Shown piece by piece: positions 1 to 8,154 of a stretch of 50,838 nucleotides of DNA. The notes beneath the pieces are model-generated. The model saw only the letters and a program-made list of their open reading frames with translations, searched no databases and was not told the DNA's origin. The translations under genes were made by a program, and so were the position numbers. Each line of letters begins with the position of its first letter. Positions within the stretch are counted from its first letter, which is position 1. Location of the stretch: contig NZ_JAOQJU010000023.1 of the NCBI RefSeq assembly GCF_025567385.1, forward strand, positions 1-50,838. The letters are read 5' to 3'. The stretch is from Claveliimonas acetigenes. GTDB lineage: Bacteria > Bacillota > Clostridia > Lachnospirales > Lachnospiraceae.

Positions 1-30
1 CGTTTCTTTTAGACCGTAGGTCTATTAAGG

Positions 31-1167
31 TTACCCTTTTCCAAAAAAATCTTTTTCATTTTCCTCTTGACATATCACCAAATTGCTTTCCTCTTGTTTT
101 GGCCGGACGGCCATAGTGGTATCCCCTTGCGGGATTTCCTCTTTCCCTGGCCGGACGGCCATAGTGGTATCCCCTTGCGGGATTTCTTTTACAATCTGCA
201 TCCCTACCACGAGCGCCACACCAATCACACATGGCAATATCTGAAAGCTCCCCAAATTCATTGCCGCTTTCGGTATCTCCAATGTGGTTGGTCCCTGTAT
301 AATCGCATAAAAAGAACCAATCATCATACCCAGGATCATGCAGATTGCCTGCGGACGGAATTTCTCAAGGCAAACCTTAATCGCTTTTACCACGGTCATT
401 GCTCCTGCCAGCACGCCGCATCCAAAAAACATCAGACACGGGAGATAAGAAAAATCTAAGGAAAGAAATCCTTTCACTGCTGTAATCACCGGAATATATG
501 CTCCAAAAATCAGGAGCAGTGTCGATCCGGATATTCCCGGCAGGAACATTGCGGAAATTGCAATCATTCCAATGAAAAACAATTTCACTGCCATTCCCCC
601 AGAAAATTGTCCCAAATCCATAGACGCTCCGCCGATTCTTCCATTTGCCCATGTAATTCCCACTACAAGTACGATTCCAATCAGGCAAAAAAGAATCCCT
701 TTTCTGACTTCCCGGAAACTTTCTTTTCCTCTTTTCTGCCGCATAGCATCAAGGTATCCTTTAGGGTTTCCTCTTTTCTGCCGCATGGCATCAAGGTATC
801 CTTTAGGGTTTCCTCTTTTCTGCCGCATGGCATCAAGGTATCCTTTAGGGTTTTCTTCTTTTATAATCAGCGGAATCGCCCCGGCAATAAATCCGATAAA
901 CAAAGAACTGACAGCGTAAATATGGCTCTCAAATAATGCTGACAGCACAACTACCGCCATTGCCATTCCGATTACCCATCCCATACCTAATTTTGCCAGA
1001 TATCTAAGTGCCGACTTTTTCTCTCTCATTTTTCCAAATGCCAGATCATGGATGGAACCGATAAACCGGTCATAAAATCCCATGATAAATGCTACTGTAC
1101 CTCCGGACACTCCCGGCACACTGTCCGCTAGTGCCATACAAAATCCGTTTATTCCTTCTTTCAACAT
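31..1167 (-). CDS. popT: DUF368 family transporter (PopT-type), with tandem repeats
   Basis: A polytopic membrane protein of the DUF368 family. Members called PopT are reported to return undecaprenyl phosphate across the cytoplasmic membrane for cell-wall synthesis; the function here follows from the family only. The N-terminus carries the typical SVPGVSGGTVAFIMGFYD stretch, and a second related motif, FLPGISGSTLLLIFGAY, lies near residue 210, as expected of an inverted-repeat transporter. I chose the ATG at 1165-1167 (MLKEGINGF), because GGAGGG lies about nine bases upstream; a TTG one codon earlier is possible. Two regions are tandemly duplicated in frame: a 14-residue unit three times around residues 105-147 and a 16-residue unit twice near the C-terminus. 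Both fall in hydrophilic parts. Family members normally lack these copies. It is the last gene of a minus-strand row after a kinase/regulator pair. Confidence 0.85.
   Translation of the reverse strand: MLKEGINGFCMALADSVPGVSGGTVAFIMGFYDRFIGSIHDLAFGKMREKKSALRYLAKLGMGWVIGMAMAVVVLSALFESHIYAVSSLFIGFIAGAIPLIIKEENPKGYLDAMRQKRGNPKGYLDAMRQKRGNPKGYLDAMRQKRGKESFREVRKGILFCLIGIVLVVGITWANGRIGGASMDLGQFSGGMAVKLFFIGMIAISAMFLPGISGSTLLLIFGAYIPVITAVKGFLSLDFSYLPCLMFFGCGVLAGAMTVVKAIKVCLEKFRPQAICMILGMMIGSFYAIIQGPTTLEIPKAAMNLGSFQILPCVIGVALVVGMQIVKEIPQGDTTMAVRPGKEEIPQGDTTMAVRPKQEESNLVICQEENEKDFFGKG
101..186. repeat. 48-bp tandem duplication inside popT C-terminus
   Basis: A 38-base segment beginning GGCCGGACGGCCATAGTGG occurs at 101-138 and again, identically, at 149-186, so the period is 48 bp (16 codons). 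On the coding strand it repeats EIPQGDTTMAVRP in frame near the C-terminus of the DUF368 protein. The unit contains the palindrome GGCCGGACGGCC. Confidence 0.9.
728..853. repeat. 42-bp tandem repeat, three copies, inside popT
   Basis: Three consecutive 42-bp units begin at 728, 770 and 812. Copies two and three are identical and copy one differs by one silent base (ATAGC/ATGGC). They encode NPKGYLDAMRQKRG three times in a loop between membrane segments. The length is a multiple of three, so the reading frame is kept. Confidence 0.92.
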
Positions 1168-1267
1168 CAAAAAATCCCTCCTGTTTGTTTTCTGCGGTTA
1201 TCTTAACAACCAGCATTAAACAAACAAGAGGGGTTTTTCTAAATAATTCCTAAACTCTGTTATATTT

Positions 1268-1978
1268 TTACTTATTCAATCGGTAGCCCGCGCCCCATAC
1301 TGTCTCCAGGATCTGCGGATTTTTACTGTCGTCTTCAATCTTTTCCCTGATACGGTTAATATGCACCATGACAGTCGCACTGTCTCCTACATAATCATAT
1401 CCCCATATTTTCTCAAAAATCTGTTCTTTGGAAAACACGATATTGGGATTCATGGCAAAAAACTTCAAAATCTCAAACTCTCGGTTTGGAAATTTGATTT
1501 CCTTATTTCCTTTATAGACCTTCCAACTATTGACTAAGATACGAAGATCCCGGATTTTTATCTCCTCCGGTTCTTCACTTGTTTCCTTTGTGGATTTGCC
1601 TCGCAGGCGCTCATACTGCCTCAGGTTTGCATGAGCCCTCGCCACCAGCTCCGCCGGGTCAAAAGGTTTTGCAATGTAATCATCTGCGCCAAGCCCAAGT
1701 CCCCTGATCTTATCTACGGACTCCGTCCTTGCCGTAACCATAAGAATCGGAATGTCTATGGTATCCCTGATCTCACGGCATACTTCATACCCACTTTTTC
1801 CCGGAAGCATCAAATCAAGCAACACCAGATCAAAATGCTCCTCCTGAAGCGCTGCCGCTACCGCTGTTCCTTCTGTTACAATTCTTGTTTCAAATCCCGA
1901 TGACTGAAGGTATGCCTCCTCCACCATGCTGATGTCCATATCATCCTCCACGATCAGGATTCTTTTCTTATCCGCCAT
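1268..1978 (-). CDS. OmpR-family response regulator
   Basis: A 236-residue DNA-binding response regulator. The receiver domain spans about residues 5-120, with the acidic pair D12-D13, the predicted phospho-acceptor D55 in LVLLDLMLPG, T82 and K104 in YIAKPF. The C-terminal winged helix (about 140-235) ends in the typical VWGAGYRL. A good ribosome site (GGAGAGG) precedes ATG 1976-1978. The gene follows a histidine kinase gene on the same strand by about 70 bp, so the two form a kinase-first two-component system. That gap contains a small hairpin (ATTTGC-TTC-GCAAAT). The signal and targets cannot be read from the sequence. The adjacent popT downstream may be co-transcribed. Confidence 0.92.
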   Translation of the reverse strand: MADKKRILIVEDDMDISMVEEAYLQSSGFETRIVTEGTAVAAALQEEHFDLVLLDLMLPGKSGYEVCREIRDTIDIPILMVTARTESVDKIRGLGLGADDYIAKPFDPAELVARAHANLRQYERLRGKSTKETSEEPEEIKIRDLRILVNSWKVYKGNKEIKFPNREFEILKFFAMNPNIVFSKEQIFEKIWGYDYVGDSATVMVHINRIREKIEDDSKNPQILETVWGAGYRLNK

Positions 1979-2048
1979 GCTCAGTTACTCCTCTCCTGCA
2001 AGTAAGAACCGCTGCGATTTGCTTCGCAAATTGCACCGTAGCGGGAAG

Positions 2049-3194
2049 TTACACTTCCCTTAATTCCAGGTATACAGCAAGTCCATCCGCATTTTCCGCC
2101 CGGACGCTGCCGCCCATTGCCTCCATCAAATATTTTACAATATATAACCCCAGTCCGTTTCCTTCTTTTTTGTTTCTGGATTCATCTCCCCGGTAAAATT
2201 CTTCAAAAATGTGAGGCAATTTTTCTTCCGGCACACCGACGCCATTATCCCGAAAACAAACGCTTAATCCTTTTGGTGTTTTCTCCAGTATGATTTTCAT
2301 TTTGAGCGGCGTTGTTTCCCCATATTTCCTGCTGTTTTCCACAAGATTATCCAAAATCCGCTGAAACTGTTCCGAATCAATCGATACTTTTGCCGTGATT
2401 CCTTTCGTATCTGCGATAATTTCTTCCTGCAAAGAATTTATCACTTCCCGCTTTCCCTTCACATAATTTCCCAGAAAAGCGCCAATATCTATGTTCTGCA
2501 TGGAAATCCCCATATTTCCTGTCTCCATTCTGGACAGGTAAAGAAGCTGGTTTAAGAGCATATCCATATCTCCGGTACGCCTGTATGCTGCCTGCAGAAA
2601 TTTCTTCTGCTGTTCCGGTGTAGACGCAACTCCATCTATCAGACCCTTAATGGTTCCTTTCATTGCGGCAAGCGGAGTCCGCAGGTCATGAGAAATTCCT
2701 GCTATCATATCCGTCCTCGCTTTTTCATATCTTCGGTTCTTTTCCTGTTCCGCTAAAATGGATGCCTGCATATCATTAAAAGCGGCGCACACATTTTCAA
2801 ATTCCAGATCACCCGTATACGCAATATCCTGTGACAGGTCATTTTTCTTGATCCGTTTTGCCCCTTCCGCCAAAGTGTCCAGCGGTTCCATGATATGGTC
2901 AGTCAGGTTTTTTGTAAAAAGCTGGCTGACAATCAGAAGAACGATAATGCAAAGGATTCCGTCCGCTCCAAAGAGCAATATAAACTCGTTTCTGTGAACA
3001 ATCCAGTCCTCCAGCAGGTCGTCTAGCCTCTCCTCATCCGTAACGCCCTCCACAGACGTCCGAAATTCTGCCTCAATGGATTCCGCATAAAATTTAATCA
3101 CAAACAGATTGATCATCAAAAAAATAAGCAACGTCACGACAACCATGAATGCATTTGACAGAAATATTCTTTTTTTCACCGTTCCCTTTTCCAT
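2049..3194 (-). CDS. Sensor histidine kinase
   Basis: A 381-residue membrane sensor kinase, partner of the downstream OmpR-type regulator. TM1 lies at about residues 12-34 and TM2 at about 70-92, enclosing a short extracellular loop of about 35 residues that probably holds the sensing surface. A HAMP linker follows (about 93-150), then HisKA with the phospho-accepting H169 in GISHDLRTPLAAMKG. The C-terminal ATPase domain has the N box (NLVENSRKYG), the G1 box (DNGVGVP) and the G2 box (GNGLGLYIVK). The start ATG at 3192-3194 has GGGAGG upstream. The short extracytoplasmic loop resembles kinases that sense envelope stress or cell-wall antibiotics, but this is inference. Confidence 0.92.
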   Translation of the reverse strand: MEKGTVKKRIFLSNAFMVVVTLLIFLMINLFVIKFYAESIEAEFRTSVEGVTDEERLDDLLEDWIVHRNEFILLFGADGILCIIVLLIVSQLFTKNLTDHIMEPLDTLAEGAKRIKKNDLSQDIAYTGDLEFENVCAAFNDMQASILAEQEKNRRYEKARTDMIAGISHDLRTPLAAMKGTIKGLIDGVASTPEQQKKFLQAAYRRTGDMDMLLNQLLYLSRMETGNMGISMQNIDIGAFLGNYVKGKREVINSLQEEIIADTKGITAKVSIDSEQFQRILDNLVENSRKYGETTPLKMKIILEKTPKGLSVCFRDNGVGVPEEKLPHIFEEFYRGDESRNKKEGNGLGLYIVKYLMEAMGGSVRAENADGLAVYLELREV

Positions 3195-3556
3195 AAAAAC
3201 CTCCCGTAATCCACAACAGATTCTTCCTCACTGATCACAGGTACCTTTCCATGCGTTTCGATTTTCGGTACGCCCATATCATACAAAGCCGCCAGTATCA
3301 TAGTGCAAGCCCTGCTCCTATTATACCGCAGCCTGCTATAAGTGCAATATCTCCTGTTGATAAATACGTTTATGCTTCCATAATACAATTCACCGTTAAA
3401 CAAATAATATCTAAAAACCTAAACATTTCCTAAACGAATTACCCTGCTGCCCTTTCACATCTGCCACAGGATGCACAGCCTCCATGAGATTCTTCCCAGA
3501 GCCGGTCTGCTACAGGAGTGTTTGCATTTTGTTTCCGTAATATTAATTCACGGGCA
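3195..3556. other. Intergenic region without a convincing gene
   Basis: About 360 bp between the first kinase gene and the terminator of the second operon. A 75-codon minus-strand frame overlaps the kinase start but shows no family signature. A short minus-strand frame at about 3441-3560 ends with the cysteine-rich stretch GGCASCGRCERAAG but has no good start and may be the tail of a decayed gene. The promoter of the kinase gene must lie here; I cannot place it with confidence. Confidence 0.4.
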
Positions 3557-3602
3557 AAGAAAAAAGCCGTCCGGCAAATATCCAATGTCAGACAGCTTTC
3601 TT
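3557..3602 (-). terminator. Rho-independent terminator after the second two-component operon
   Basis: On the minus strand AAGCTGTCTG and CGGACGGCTT pair (with two G-U pairs) around a loop, followed directly by a run of T. It sits just after the stop of the 185-residue membrane protein gene. Confidence 0.7.
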
Positions 3603-3608
3603 TTATCA

Positions 3609-4166
3609 CTATAATAATCGGTTTCCTTTTTCGCAGATTGCATAGATTTCGTCATATTTCTCTTCGATCAGACGATTCATTTTTTCCGTCTCCTCTGCAG
3701 CTGTTTTCCTGTAAATAAAATAGGGCAGGATCCATCCGATGAAGGCTGGTATGGCAAGTATGATACACAGGATGATATGAGGCGGATCCGCTGTCACTGC
3801 AAAGGTGGCTCCCGCCATGAATGCGGTTCCCACAATCCCGACCGTCAGCGCACGCATCGTTGCCTTAGAGGTTTTTGCTTTCTCCAACGCTTCAATCTCG
3901 TTCACACACGCTTCAAAGTTCCTCTGCAGGCGGGTCAGTTCCATCTTATTTACAATTTTCCGGTTCCGCTTCAGATGCAGGATCCTTTTATTCTGAAACT
4001 GCGGATTTCTCCCCGCATCCGCTTTCTCGCAGACATTCCCGTCTACCTCCCATCCGAAATTCTCGTACCCGTCAATCAGAAATGAAATCTGATTCTTATC
4101 CGCACAGACTTCTTTGTATTCATACCCTACAAACTCTCTCTTTCTGTTCCCGGTCTGATCCATCAT
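3609..4166 (-). CDS. Hypothetical two-TM membrane protein linked to a two-component system
   Basis: A 185-residue protein I do not recognise as a named family. The first ~75 residues are soluble and charged (REFVGYEYKEV), with a basic patch (NKRILHLKRNRKIVNKMELTR). An amphipathic helical stretch follows, then two membrane segments at about residues 105-126 and 130-152 and a charged C-terminal helix. It is the third gene of a regulator-kinase-membrane protein operon and its start overlaps the kinase stop (ATGATGA), so translation is probably coupled. GGAGGTGAGG lies just upstream of tandem ATG codons. A role as accessory or target of the kinase is plausible but not shown. Confidence 0.75.
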   Translation of the reverse strand: MMDQTGNRKREFVGYEYKEVCADKNQISFLIDGYENFGWEVDGNVCEKADAGRNPQFQNKRILHLKRNRKIVNKMELTRLQRNFEACVNEIEALEKAKTSKATMRALTVGIVGTAFMAGATFAVTADPPHIILCIILAIPAFIGWILPYFIYRKTAAEETEKMNRLIEEKYDEIYAICEKGNRLL

Positions 4167-5266
4167 GATGCCTCACCTCCATCTTCCTCTTCAGGCGCTC
4201 CCACAACAGGCAGGGTTACCACAAAGGTGCTTCCTTCCCCTTCCTTACTAAAGACCCGGATGTCTCCATCTGACAGTTCCAATACCCGTTTCACCAAGGC
4301 AAGTCCCAGACCGTTGCCTTCCTTAGAGTGAGAGGTGTCCCCCTGATAAAATTTGTCAAAAATATGTTTCACACTATTCGGATTCATGCCGCATCCCGTA
4401 TCCGTAACCGACACCGTTACCACATTTTCATCCGACGTCTGTCTTACTGTAACCATGCCGCCCCGTTCTGTAAATTTGATGGCATTGGACAGAAGATTGT
4501 TCCATACCAGCTCCAGAAGACTTGCATCCGCCTTCACCATCGCTGTATCTTCCATCTCCGTTTTCAACTCCAGTTCCTTCTCATCCCACGCTTCCTCGAA
4601 CTGCAGAATACATTCGCACAGCTGACGGCATACATCATACTCTTCCGTCTCCGGGATAATCCTCTGGTTTTCCAGCTTATTCAATTTTAGGATATTACTG
4701 ATCAGGCTGGATAAGCGCATGGATGCCTTTTCTATATTTTCTGCGTACTCAACTCTCTGTTCCTCCGTAATACCGGGCATTTTCAGCAGTTCCGCATAGT
4801 TCTTTATAATCGCGATCGGCGTTTTCATCTCATGGGAAACATTGGACACAAAATCGGTCTTCAGCGTCTCAATGCTTCCCAGTTCCTCCACCATCTTGTT
4901 AAAATCAACGATCATCACATCCAGATAATCCCACTTATCCTGTGTGTGGGTCGTAGGAATATAAACGGAAAAATCGCCGTTTGCCACCTGTTCCGTCGCC
5001 TTTGCCAGATGATGCAGCGGTTCATCGTAGGTGTCCTTCATTTTCTTTCTTGTAAACAGGGTAAGCCCGACCGCTACAAGTCCCCAGTAAATCATCGGGA
5101 CGATCGTCTGAACGATTTCGTTCCATCCGGCTCTATTTTCCAAAACAATGAGCCCGGTATGAATGCCTGCCATCAATAACAGGACTCCCAGATATATCCC
5201 GAAAAGTGACGGCGGAAACAAACTTTCCTGTCTCAGCTTCGGTTCTTTCTGCTCTGATTTCTTCAT
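4163..5266 (-). CDS. Sensor histidine kinase
   Basis: A 367-residue sensor kinase with two membrane segments (about residues 20-41 and 55-72) separated by only a dozen residues, a layout typical of intramembrane-sensing kinases. A HAMP-like linker follows, then HisKA with H145 in NVSHEMKTPIAIIKNYAE. The ATPase domain shows NLLSNAIKFTERGG, DTGCGM and GNGLGLALVK. The start overlaps the stop of the upstream response regulator by four bases, and its own stop overlaps the downstream membrane protein, so the three genes form one translationally coupled operon. The stimulus is unknown; cell-envelope stress would fit the short sensor loop, by inference. Confidence 0.92.
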   Translation of the reverse strand: MKKSEQKEPKLRQESLFPPSLFGIYLGVLLLMAGIHTGLIVLENRAGWNEIVQTIVPMIYWGLVAVGLTLFTRKKMKDTYDEPLHHLAKATEQVANGDFSVYIPTTHTQDKWDYLDVMIVDFNKMVEELGSIETLKTDFVSNVSHEMKTPIAIIKNYAELLKMPGITEEQRVEYAENIEKASMRLSSLISNILKLNKLENQRIIPETEEYDVCRQLCECILQFEEAWDEKELELKTEMEDTAMVKADASLLELVWNNLLSNAIKFTERGGMVTVRQTSDENVVTVSVTDTGCGMNPNSVKHIFDKFYQGDTSHSKEGNGLGLALVKRVLELSDGDIRVFSKEGEGSTFVVTLPVVGAPEEEDGGEAS

Positions 5267-5934
5267 ATTAAAACCACCTTATATCCCAGTCCTCTTACCG
5301 TTACGATCTTAAATCCATTGCACGCTGACAGCTTGTCCCTGAGCTTTGTCACATAAACATCCACCGCCCGCAGGCTGGTATCGGTGTCCACGCCCCAGAA
5401 TTCATCCATCAGCTGCGCCCTTGAAAATGTCTTCTTCGGGTAGGACAGCATTTTATAAATGATGTTAAATTCTCTGGTCGTAAGATTCACCTCTTCTCCG
5501 TCGATCTCGGCGCTCATCCCGTCGGCATCCAACAGAAGATTCCCCACTGTGATCTTCCGCTCCATCTCAATATTTGCCCGGCGAAGGATCGCCCGGACTC
5601 TAAGAAGTAATTCCCCAAGCTCGATCGGTTTTACCATATAGTCGTCGATCCCGATCTGAAATCCCTTCTGCTTAGACGGCAGATCATCCTTCGCAGACAT
5701 AAAAAGAATCGGGATTGTAGGATTCACCCGTCTGACCGAGCCTGCAAATTCAAATCCGTCAATTCCCGGCATCATAATATCAGAAATAATCAAATCGTAA
5801 CGGTTATTATACATCTCATCATAAGCGTTTCCTGCATTCAAGCACCCCTTGGTCTGAAAGCCGCTGTCATTCAGATACGTACATACGACCTGATTCAGTT
5901 CTTCATCATCTTCCACCACAAGTATTTTTATCAT
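5263..5934 (-). CDS. OmpR-family response regulator
   Basis: First gene of the second two-component operon. I start it at ATG 5932-5934 (MIKILVVEDDEEL), 223 residues, because GGGAGGG lies seven bases upstream; an upstream in-frame extension of 16 residues has no ribosome site. The receiver domain has acidic residues D9-D10, phospho-acceptor D52 in IISDIMMPG, and K102 in YMVKPIEL. The C-terminal winged-helix domain carries RAVDVYVTKLRDKL and ends in VRGLGYKVVLI. The stop overlaps the kinase start (ATGA). Confidence 0.93.
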   Translation of the reverse strand: MIKILVVEDDEELNQVVCTYLNDSGFQTKGCLNAGNAYDEMYNNRYDLIISDIMMPGIDGFEFAGSVRRVNPTIPILFMSAKDDLPSKQKGFQIGIDDYMVKPIELGELLLRVRAILRRANIEMERKITVGNLLLDADGMSAEIDGEEVNLTTREFNIIYKMLSYPKKTFSRAQLMDEFWGVDTDTSLRAVDVYVTKLRDKLSACNGFKIVTVRGLGYKVVLI

Positions 5935-6167
5935 TCCCAATCCCTCCCGCATCTGCTGATAACTTTTCCCGCCGCCGCGCATATCGCCAATATGTCTTTC
6001 GCCAGGTAATACCCGGAAAGAAACAGCGCCACAGCAGCCTCAACACAGGCATTCGCCATTTAGCAATCCGCTTTCGTATTTTTCATCACCTGTCCAAATT
6101 CAAGTATAATACAAAAAGCCGCAAGTGAATATCTCGAATGTATAAATTTTAATATTCTTCGCATGTA

Positions 6168-6536
6168 TTATTTTAATCCTTTGACAAAAGGAATCAGGCA
6201 GAGTAGCACAACGATTCCCACAATCCCAATGAGAATTCCTATCACCATATTGCTCCATACCATCGTAAGGCACATACCTACACCTAACAGTAAAGAGCCA
6301 ACGATTCCGATCAGAGACGCCCCGATGGTTTTGCCCGACACCTGAATCGGCGCCTTATGCTCCATCTTTCTCCACACGATTACCATGAGCAGCAATACAA
6401 GCGCACCGATTGCTCCCATGATCACGCCCGGCTTGAACGCATCCCACTCTACGATCAGCGCCATACACATGCCAAGCGCAAATAAAATTCCTCCGATTGT
6501 TCCTAAAATCATTGCTACAAATGTGCTTTTTTTCAT
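6168..6536 (-). CDS. Small four-TM membrane protein
   Basis: A 122-residue hydrophobic protein with four predicted membrane segments arranged as two similar halves. Each half carries a glycine-rich helix (GTIGGILFALGMCMAL and GIVGSLLLGVGMCLTM) followed by a second helix and basic residues, so an internal duplication is likely. It starts with MKKSTF and ends in LIPFVKGLK. It is ten bases downstream of a small helical protein gene and is probably co-transcribed with it. I know no function for it. Confidence 0.7.
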   Translation of the reverse strand: MKKSTFVAMILGTIGGILFALGMCMALIVEWDAFKPGVIMGAIGALVLLLMVIVWRKMEHKAPIQVSGKTIGASLIGIVGSLLLGVGMCLTMVWSNMVIGILIGIVGIVVLLCLIPFVKGLK

Positions 6537-6546
6537 TACGCAGTAC

Positions 6547-6786
6547 CTACCTTTTCTCTTTCGCTGACTGTTCTTCTGACAATCTGGCTTTCGCTTCTTC
6601 TACCGATTCTCCCTCTTTCGTCAGAAACTGATCGACAAACTTATCTGCGATTTTGTTAAATCCTCCGACTGCCCCATTTTCGATTTTCTTATAGCTCCCA
6701 ACTACACCTTTTTCGATTTTCTTGTAACCGCCTACTACCTCTGCTGCAATTTTTTCATTTGCTTTCACTAATTTTGATTTTGCCAT
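6547..6786 (-). CDS. Small repeat-containing helical protein
   Basis: A 79-residue charged protein with three degenerate repeats of about 11 residues: VVGGYKKIEKG, VVGSYKKIENG and AVGGFNKIADK. An acidic helical tail follows (EEAKARLSEEQSAKEK). Similar short proteins are common in Clostridia and are annotated as hypothetical. The start ATG has AAGGAGA upstream. It is first in a two-gene unit with the four-TM protein; the membrane partner and the amphipathic repeats suggest work at the membrane, by inference only. Confidence 0.72.
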   Translation of the reverse strand: MAKSKLVKANEKIAAEVVGGYKKIEKGVVGSYKKIENGAVGGFNKIADKFVDQFLTKEGESVEEAKARLSEEQSAKEKR

Positions 6787-7003
6787 CTCTAAAATCTCCT
6801 TTTCTTAATTTTGTTGTTCATGGCTGTACTATAGCATCGGATTGTTTTTGTAATGTTTGACTTTTGTTTCTAAAATATTAATTTGCTTTTGTATAACTGA
6901 ATTGCCGATTTTTCTACGATGTATATATTTCCCGAAAAAAATCCATCATCCATTACCTCCCAGCATTTTGCAGTATTGCGGTAAAAATATATCCAAAAAA
7001 CTA

Positions 7004-7034
7004 TTGACTCCAACGTAACGTGATACTGTATTCT
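7004..7034 (+). promoter_or_regulatory. MerR-type promoter/operator of the TipA-like gene
   Basis: A -35 TTGACT (7004-7009) and a -10 TATTCT (7029-7034) are separated by 19 bp, the long spacer typical of promoters that MerR proteins activate by untwisting. The spacer holds the near-dyad CAACGTAACGT. The MerR gene starts about 75 bp downstream, so this is likely autoregulation. Confidence 0.75.
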
Positions 7035-7110
7035 ATTCTTATGGAAGCAGAATAGATATACGCCGGCAATTTCTATCGTGCTTCTCTACAAATCAAAGGA
7101 GCTGATAAGG

Positions 7111-7934
7111 ATGAGAACCATTAGCCAAGTCGCAGAATTAACGGGTATCAGCATACGCACACTTCAATACTATGATGAAATCGGACTGTTAAAACCAAGT
7201 GGACTAACACAGTCTGGCTATCGCTTATACGATGAGGAAGCGTTGCAGAAGCTGCAACAAATTCTGTTTTTCAGGGAATTAGGATTTAAACTAAAAGATA
7301 TTCGGGAAATTATTGAAAAGCCCGACTTCGACAGAATTGCCGCTTTCAAAAAGCAAAAAGAACTGCTTCTCCTAAAGCGTAATCGGACAGACAGGCTCAT
7401 ACAGCTTCTTAGCCGTTTAGAGAAAGGAGAACAATGTGTGAGTTTTAAAGAATTTGATCTATCCGATTATATTCATGCTTTAGAGGATTTTAAGTCCAAT
7501 CAAACAGAGACGGTTATCAAACACTGGGGAAGTGTTGAAAATTTTGATATGTTCATTCAGAAAATCAAAGATGATGAATCCGAGGTAGCGAAACTTGCCA
7601 TTAAACAGTTTGGAAGCGTAGAAAAATATACGGAAGCCATGAAGCATAATTTAGAACATTTCTCCGAAATTATGGAGAACTGGTATGCACAGATACCGGA
7701 AGAAATGCGGACAGAGGACAAATTTCTTAAACTTAAATCATAACCGGCACTCTGGCCTCGGCTCCGAATCTGTTAATCGGCAGTACAGAAAACTATTGCA
7801 AGATGATAATTGACACCTATTCCAATGATTATCTAAGCAAAGTAATAGACACACAATACGGTGTGGGAAGCAGTGAATATATCGTGAAAGCATTCCGCTA
7901 TTATTCTGAGAATAATTGTATAGAAAATAATTAG
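7111..7934 (+). pseudogene. MerR-family regulator with TipAS domain, broken C-terminus
   Basis: The intact part (7111-7743, 211 codons from ATG MRTISQVAEL, with AAGGAG upstream) has the MerR helix-turn-helix (ELTGISIRTLQYYDEIGLLKP, split here by the wing YRLYDEEAL further on), a coiled coil, and the start of a TipAS-type ligand domain (IKQFGSVEKYTEAMKHNL). The frame stops at FLKLKS. Downstream, in another frame at about 7752-7934, the usual C-terminal end of this domain can still be read: MIIDTYSNDYLSKVID, then YGVGSSEYIVKAFRYYSEN, to a TAG at 7932-7934. A segment of the domain is lost and the frame is shifted, so the ligand-binding half is broken. The DNA-binding half could still bind the promoter upstream. 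Confidence 0.8.
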
Positions 7935-7973
7935 AGCCATTTGAGAACCAGCCAGAGCCGCCATTTTCTTCAT

Positions 7974-7999
7974 TCGCCCGTCCTCATTACGGAAAAGTC
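7974..7999 (-). repeat. Scrap of a cptN start region
   Basis: This stretch closely matches 14,098-14,132 around the start of the CptN-type toxin gene: the shared parts are the end of the terminator (ACTTTTC), the ribosome site (AATGAGGAC) and the start ATGAAGAAAA. Only the leader and a few codons are left. It is adjacent to a yjdF scrap, so this small area holds remains of the two genes that are better preserved at 12.7-14.3 kb. Confidence 0.6.
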
Positions 8000-8022
8000 A
8001 GGGGCAGGTATTACCTTCCCCT

Positions 8023-8107
8023 ATGCTTCTCTTTCCTTTTCTGCTGTTTCAGTTCAAACTGTTTCTCTGCTTCCCGTTGTTCCCGGTTCACAGCCCTACG
8101 TTTTAAA
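8023..8107 (-). pseudogene. Remnant of a yjdF C-terminal region
   Basis: On the minus strand this reads KRRAVNREQREAEKQ then FELKQQKRKEKH, which matches residues of the YjdF protein at 12.7-13.3 kb (REKREVEKQRKFELKQQKRK) apart from a six-base loss (RK) and some substitutions. No start, no N-terminus and no riboswitch accompany it. It is a relic of a second YjdF copy. Confidence 0.7.
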
Positions 8108-8154
8108 AGCCTTTTCCAGCATCCGCCTGATGACCTCCATAAAAATACAATCAT

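Noticed and set aside
1..40. Hairpin TAGACC-GTA-GGTCTA at the window edge as a terminator of popT
   Set aside because: No T run follows on the minus strand and the context is cut by the window edge.
728..853. Possible CRISPR-like array
   Set aside because: The units are directly adjacent with no spacers and lie in frame inside a transporter gene.
3176..3403. 75-codon minus-strand frame before the first kinase
   Set aside because: It overlaps the well-supported kinase start, has no ribosome site and no family signature.
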